Origin: Casuarina equisetifolia
Lineage: Eukaryota > Streptophyta > Magnoliopsida > Fagales > Casuarinaceae
DNA: 64,000 bases
Direction: 5' to 3'
NCBI GenBank assembly: GCA_028551475.1
Contig: CM052361.1
Location: 17,115,274 to 17,179,273, forward strand
Part shown: positions 61,466 through 64,000 of the stretch, in pieces
Layout of the letters: every line of letters starts with the position of its first letter
Numbering within the stretch: the stretch's first letter is position 1
Made by a program: the position numbers and the translations under genes
Notes under the pieces: model-generated
Told to the model about the DNA's origin: nothing
Databases searched by the model: none
What the model saw: only the letters and a program-made list of their open reading frames with translations

Positions 61466-63686
61466 CTAGTATTGATAGGGTTTGGCCGGAAGACGTGGCC
61501 TACACAGAACCTCCAGGGGAGTTGCCTTGAGCAGTGTAAGGCCGGAGAGTTCAGTCATATCCACCAGCATGTCCAAGGGTGTCGTGAAATCAAATCCATG
61601 AAGCAGGCGAGCTAGTGTTAGATGTGATATTTGCAAGGCCAATTTGTTTCCCGGGCAAGATCGTCTACCCGACCCGAACGGTATGAACTCAAAATGCTGA
61701 CCTGAGGCATCTATATTTGCATGGGTTGTTAGAAACCTCTCTGGCAAGAACCTTTCAGGGTCCTGCCAGACTTTTGGGTCGCGATGCAACTTCCACAAGT
61801 TGACAGACAAACCAGTTCCCTGTGGAATGCGATAGCCACAAAGATTGAAGTCCTTCATTGCCTCGTGTGGAAGTGATAATGGGACTGATGGATATAAGCG
61901 CAAAGATTCTTTTACTATAGCTTGTAGGTACACGAGATCTTTAATATCATTATCACCCACCCATCTGTCCCTGCCAACTTTGAGATCCAGCTCTTCCTGG
62001 GCACTCTTCAGAGCATGCTTGTTGTTCAACAGTAAGGATAGCAGCCATGTCAAGTTAACAGATGTAGTGTCGAATCCAGCCAGGATGAAATTCTACAACA
62101 TGAAGTTGGGACCATATATGCTGAGTTGAAATTTGCATAAAAAAAAAGGAAATTATACTCTTTAACATTTCTAAATATTAGATTTTCCGGACAAATTTAT
62201 TATCTCAAGAAACCAAGAAATATTTATTGCCTTTAGTTGTTCTATTTCAGGAATCCATCTAAGAGAATTAACTTAATTGCAACAAGAGATTAAATTGTTC
62301 ACTTTCAGAGATAAAAGGTCTTAAAGTCCTCTCTCCTTTATTTATTTTTGTATTTTTATTTATTTTTTTATTTTTTTATTTATTTATTTTTATTTTTTGC
62401 ATAATGATTACCATTTGAACAATACAATCTTTTCCCCTCTAAAATCTAACTCTTTTACTGTTCTCTAAGAGTAACTTATACCAACCAATGCCCTAATCAT
62501 TAATATTGATAATACAGGCTGACAGGAATACTACACCTACTTGAAAATATATAGTCTTAAATTTGATATCTTATACCTCCAAACAACTTTTTACCTAACA
62601 AAAATAAAAAAAATTTTAGGAAAATAATTTTTCAGAATAATCAAGATATAAAAAACATGTCAGCATTTAGCTAATTCGATCTATTCATCCTAAAACAAAT
62701 AATAGGGTACTGTGAGCATCTGTTCAAGGTCTATGTGACAATATCGATAAACATACCAGCACTGTTGCCTTAATAATGGCTTCACGCTTATGACCAAAGA
62801 AGGAACTGTCCTCTATTTCGGATAGCAAGATATCAATGAAGTCCGAGTGCTCTCCTGGCTCACTCTTTGTAGCATGCTCTTCAATCCAACTTCCTGCTAA
62901 AGTGTCCAATTCCCTCGCAATTCGCCTAATGGATTTCAATTGGCCAAGCAAATCAATCCCTCTTAGAAGCGGAACTAGATCAGAAATGACAGGCACCCCA
63001 GATAAATGCATGAATTCCTTAATGATTTTTCCTATACGTTTTGCCTCCCCATCATCTTCACCATTGGCATTAAAAAAATATCTCTTCCCAGCAACCATCT
63101 TCGTAATTGTGTTCAAGGTTAGGGTCTCAAACCACTCAGAAATCACCACCTTGACCGGGCCGTGTCCGTTGCACCTGCAAAAGGAATACAAATCTTTGAT
63201 CAGGATGTCCACCTCAGAGACCCTCACGCTCTTTAGTGTCTCGAGCCGGCGGTCGGAGAGGACTTGTACAACAGCTAGTTTTCGTGTCTCTCGCCAAACT
63301 CTCCCATAAGGTGCAAAACCGAATCCAGCATAGTTGTAACCAAGGTACTTCCCCTGGCTACACCTTGGACGTGTCGCAAGAATCCTGTCGTTTGTAGTGA
63401 AACACTCCTTGACTGCCACTTGATTGCTAACCACAACTACACGTTGCTTTCCAAACCGGATCATGAAAATGGCACCATGTTTATCAGCCATGGCTCCCAA
63501 TGTTTGGGTAATCGGGTTTTGGCCACGTAGTAGATGAAGGTGACCTATGACTGGCAAGGCACCTGATGCTTCGGGGGGTGACATGCTCTTCACTTTGCAG
63601 GTACCGATTCTCATCCTCCATAGAATGTACAATACGACAAACGGCAAAAACCCGGCAATTCCAAGTAGATGAGAGATCGTATCCAT
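61466..63686 (-). CDS. Cytochrome P450, CYP82 family (gene C)
   Basis: Exon 1 is 63686-62757 and exon 2 is 62092-61466, with a 664-bp phase-0 GT-AG intron. The product is 518 residues. It starts MDTISHLLGIAGF, nearly the same as gene A, and shares most of its sequence. Visible parts are the N-terminal anchor, hinge ASGALPVIGHLHLLRGQ, I-helix AGFDTT (315-320), ExxR as ESLR (372-375), PERF (427-430) and haem loop FGSGRRSCPG with Cys456. Compared with gene A, it has Phe317 for Ser in the I-helix, Gly404 for Arg in the GTR(V/L) strand, and ELSGLTLLKA where gene A has EGLGITLPRA. It is predicted to be an intact ER-bound monooxygenase, but the changes could mean a new substrate or relaxed constraint. 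Confidence 0.92.
62093..62756 (-). other. Intron of CYP82 gene C
   Basis: On the - strand the donor is CTG/GTATGTTT at 62756 and the acceptor is CATGTTGTAG/AAT at 62093. The acceptor uses TAG where gene A has CAG. The intron contains a TTTA/TTTTTA-rich low-complexity run at about 62335-62400. Confidence 0.9.
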
Positions 63687-64000
63687 GATGCCCCTCTAAC
63701 TTGAGTGACAGAACCTCAAATATGAACTTTCCACCTTGAATATGGTGATCTCCTGAAGTAGAAGAGAATCATAAATTAGCTTAACAGTTAGATAGGTTCG
63801 TCCCACTGCTGAACCACTGGTGCGTACTTCTTGTTTTGATAGTGTGGTTTCTTGGTTAGGTTGTTGTATCTTTCTTCGCTTTATGACTGCTGCCCCTATC
63901 AGAACTGTCTCCATAAAAACCGATATCGCTTAAAGTCAAGGCTACTTTTCACGTTCATCCAAGTCAAACTCGGCATTTATAGAATCTTGCAAAGCTTGCT
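63687..64000 (-). promoter_or_regulatory. Upstream region of CYP82 gene C
   Basis: The proximal flank aligns with that of gene A. On the - strand both have CTCAAGTT(T/A)GAG just before the ATG, AAGTTCATA further up and CAGCAGTGGG (63808-63817) at a comparable distance. The TGACGTCA palindrome of gene A is not present at the equivalent place. TATA position is unclear (CATATTTG aligns with CATAAATA of gene A). The region runs off the window. Confidence 0.4.

Overview
This is AT-rich plant nuclear DNA, most likely from a eudicot. The evidence is two-exon CYP82-type cytochrome P450 genes, a chloroplast-targeted DUF760 gene, GT-AG introns, and a dense background of broken Ty1/copia, Ty3/gypsy and L1-type LINE elements. 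The species cannot be fixed from the sequence alone. Only four genes look intact: one DUF760-family gene on the + strand (2878-7498) and three CYP82-family P450 genes on the - strand (16538-18617, 30220-32558, 61466-63686). Everything else I can recognise is transposable-element material or simple repeat.

Layout. 1-2.7 kb: non-coding repeat-like sequence and a short GC-rich patch. 2.9-7.5 kb: DUF760 gene with one 3.46-kb intron. 7.5-10.3 kb: AT-rich spacer with diverged repeats and (TA)n. 10.4-14.7 kb: two divergent copia remnants. 16.5-18.6 kb: CYP82 gene A. 19.3-20.8 kb: a 1.49-kb near-palindromic foldback repeat less than 700 bp upstream of gene A. 21-29 kb: copia pieces and one L1 insertion whose 5' half is inverted, bounded by an exact 14-bp target-site duplication. 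30.2-32.6 kb: CYP82G1-like gene B with two SINE-like insertions in its intron. 33-37.5 kb: repeats, a tRNA-derived SINE and a LINE fragment. 37.8-43.2 kb: a complete but dead Ty3/gypsy chromovirus with LTRs, primer site, polypurine tract and target duplication. 43.2-48 kb: LINE and copia remnants. 48.7-54.7 kb: a complete but dead copia element with an unusual array of 26-bp repeats in its leader. 56-60.8 kb: more copia and LINE remnants. 61.4-63.7 kb: CYP82 gene C, a close paralogue of gene A.

How the parts relate. Genes A and C share N-terminal sequence, intron position and phase, and at least 100 bp of 5' flank, so they are duplicates separated by retrotransposon insertions. Gene B belongs to another CYP82 branch, resembling the homoterpene synthase CYP82G1, and sits between them on the same strand. 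Together they form a loose P450 cluster of the kind seen in plant specialised metabolism. The DUF760 gene is an unrelated neighbour. The most informative observations are the inverted LINE with its target duplication, the foldback repeat next to gene A, the missing I-helix acid in gene B, and the 26-bp repeat array in the copia leader.
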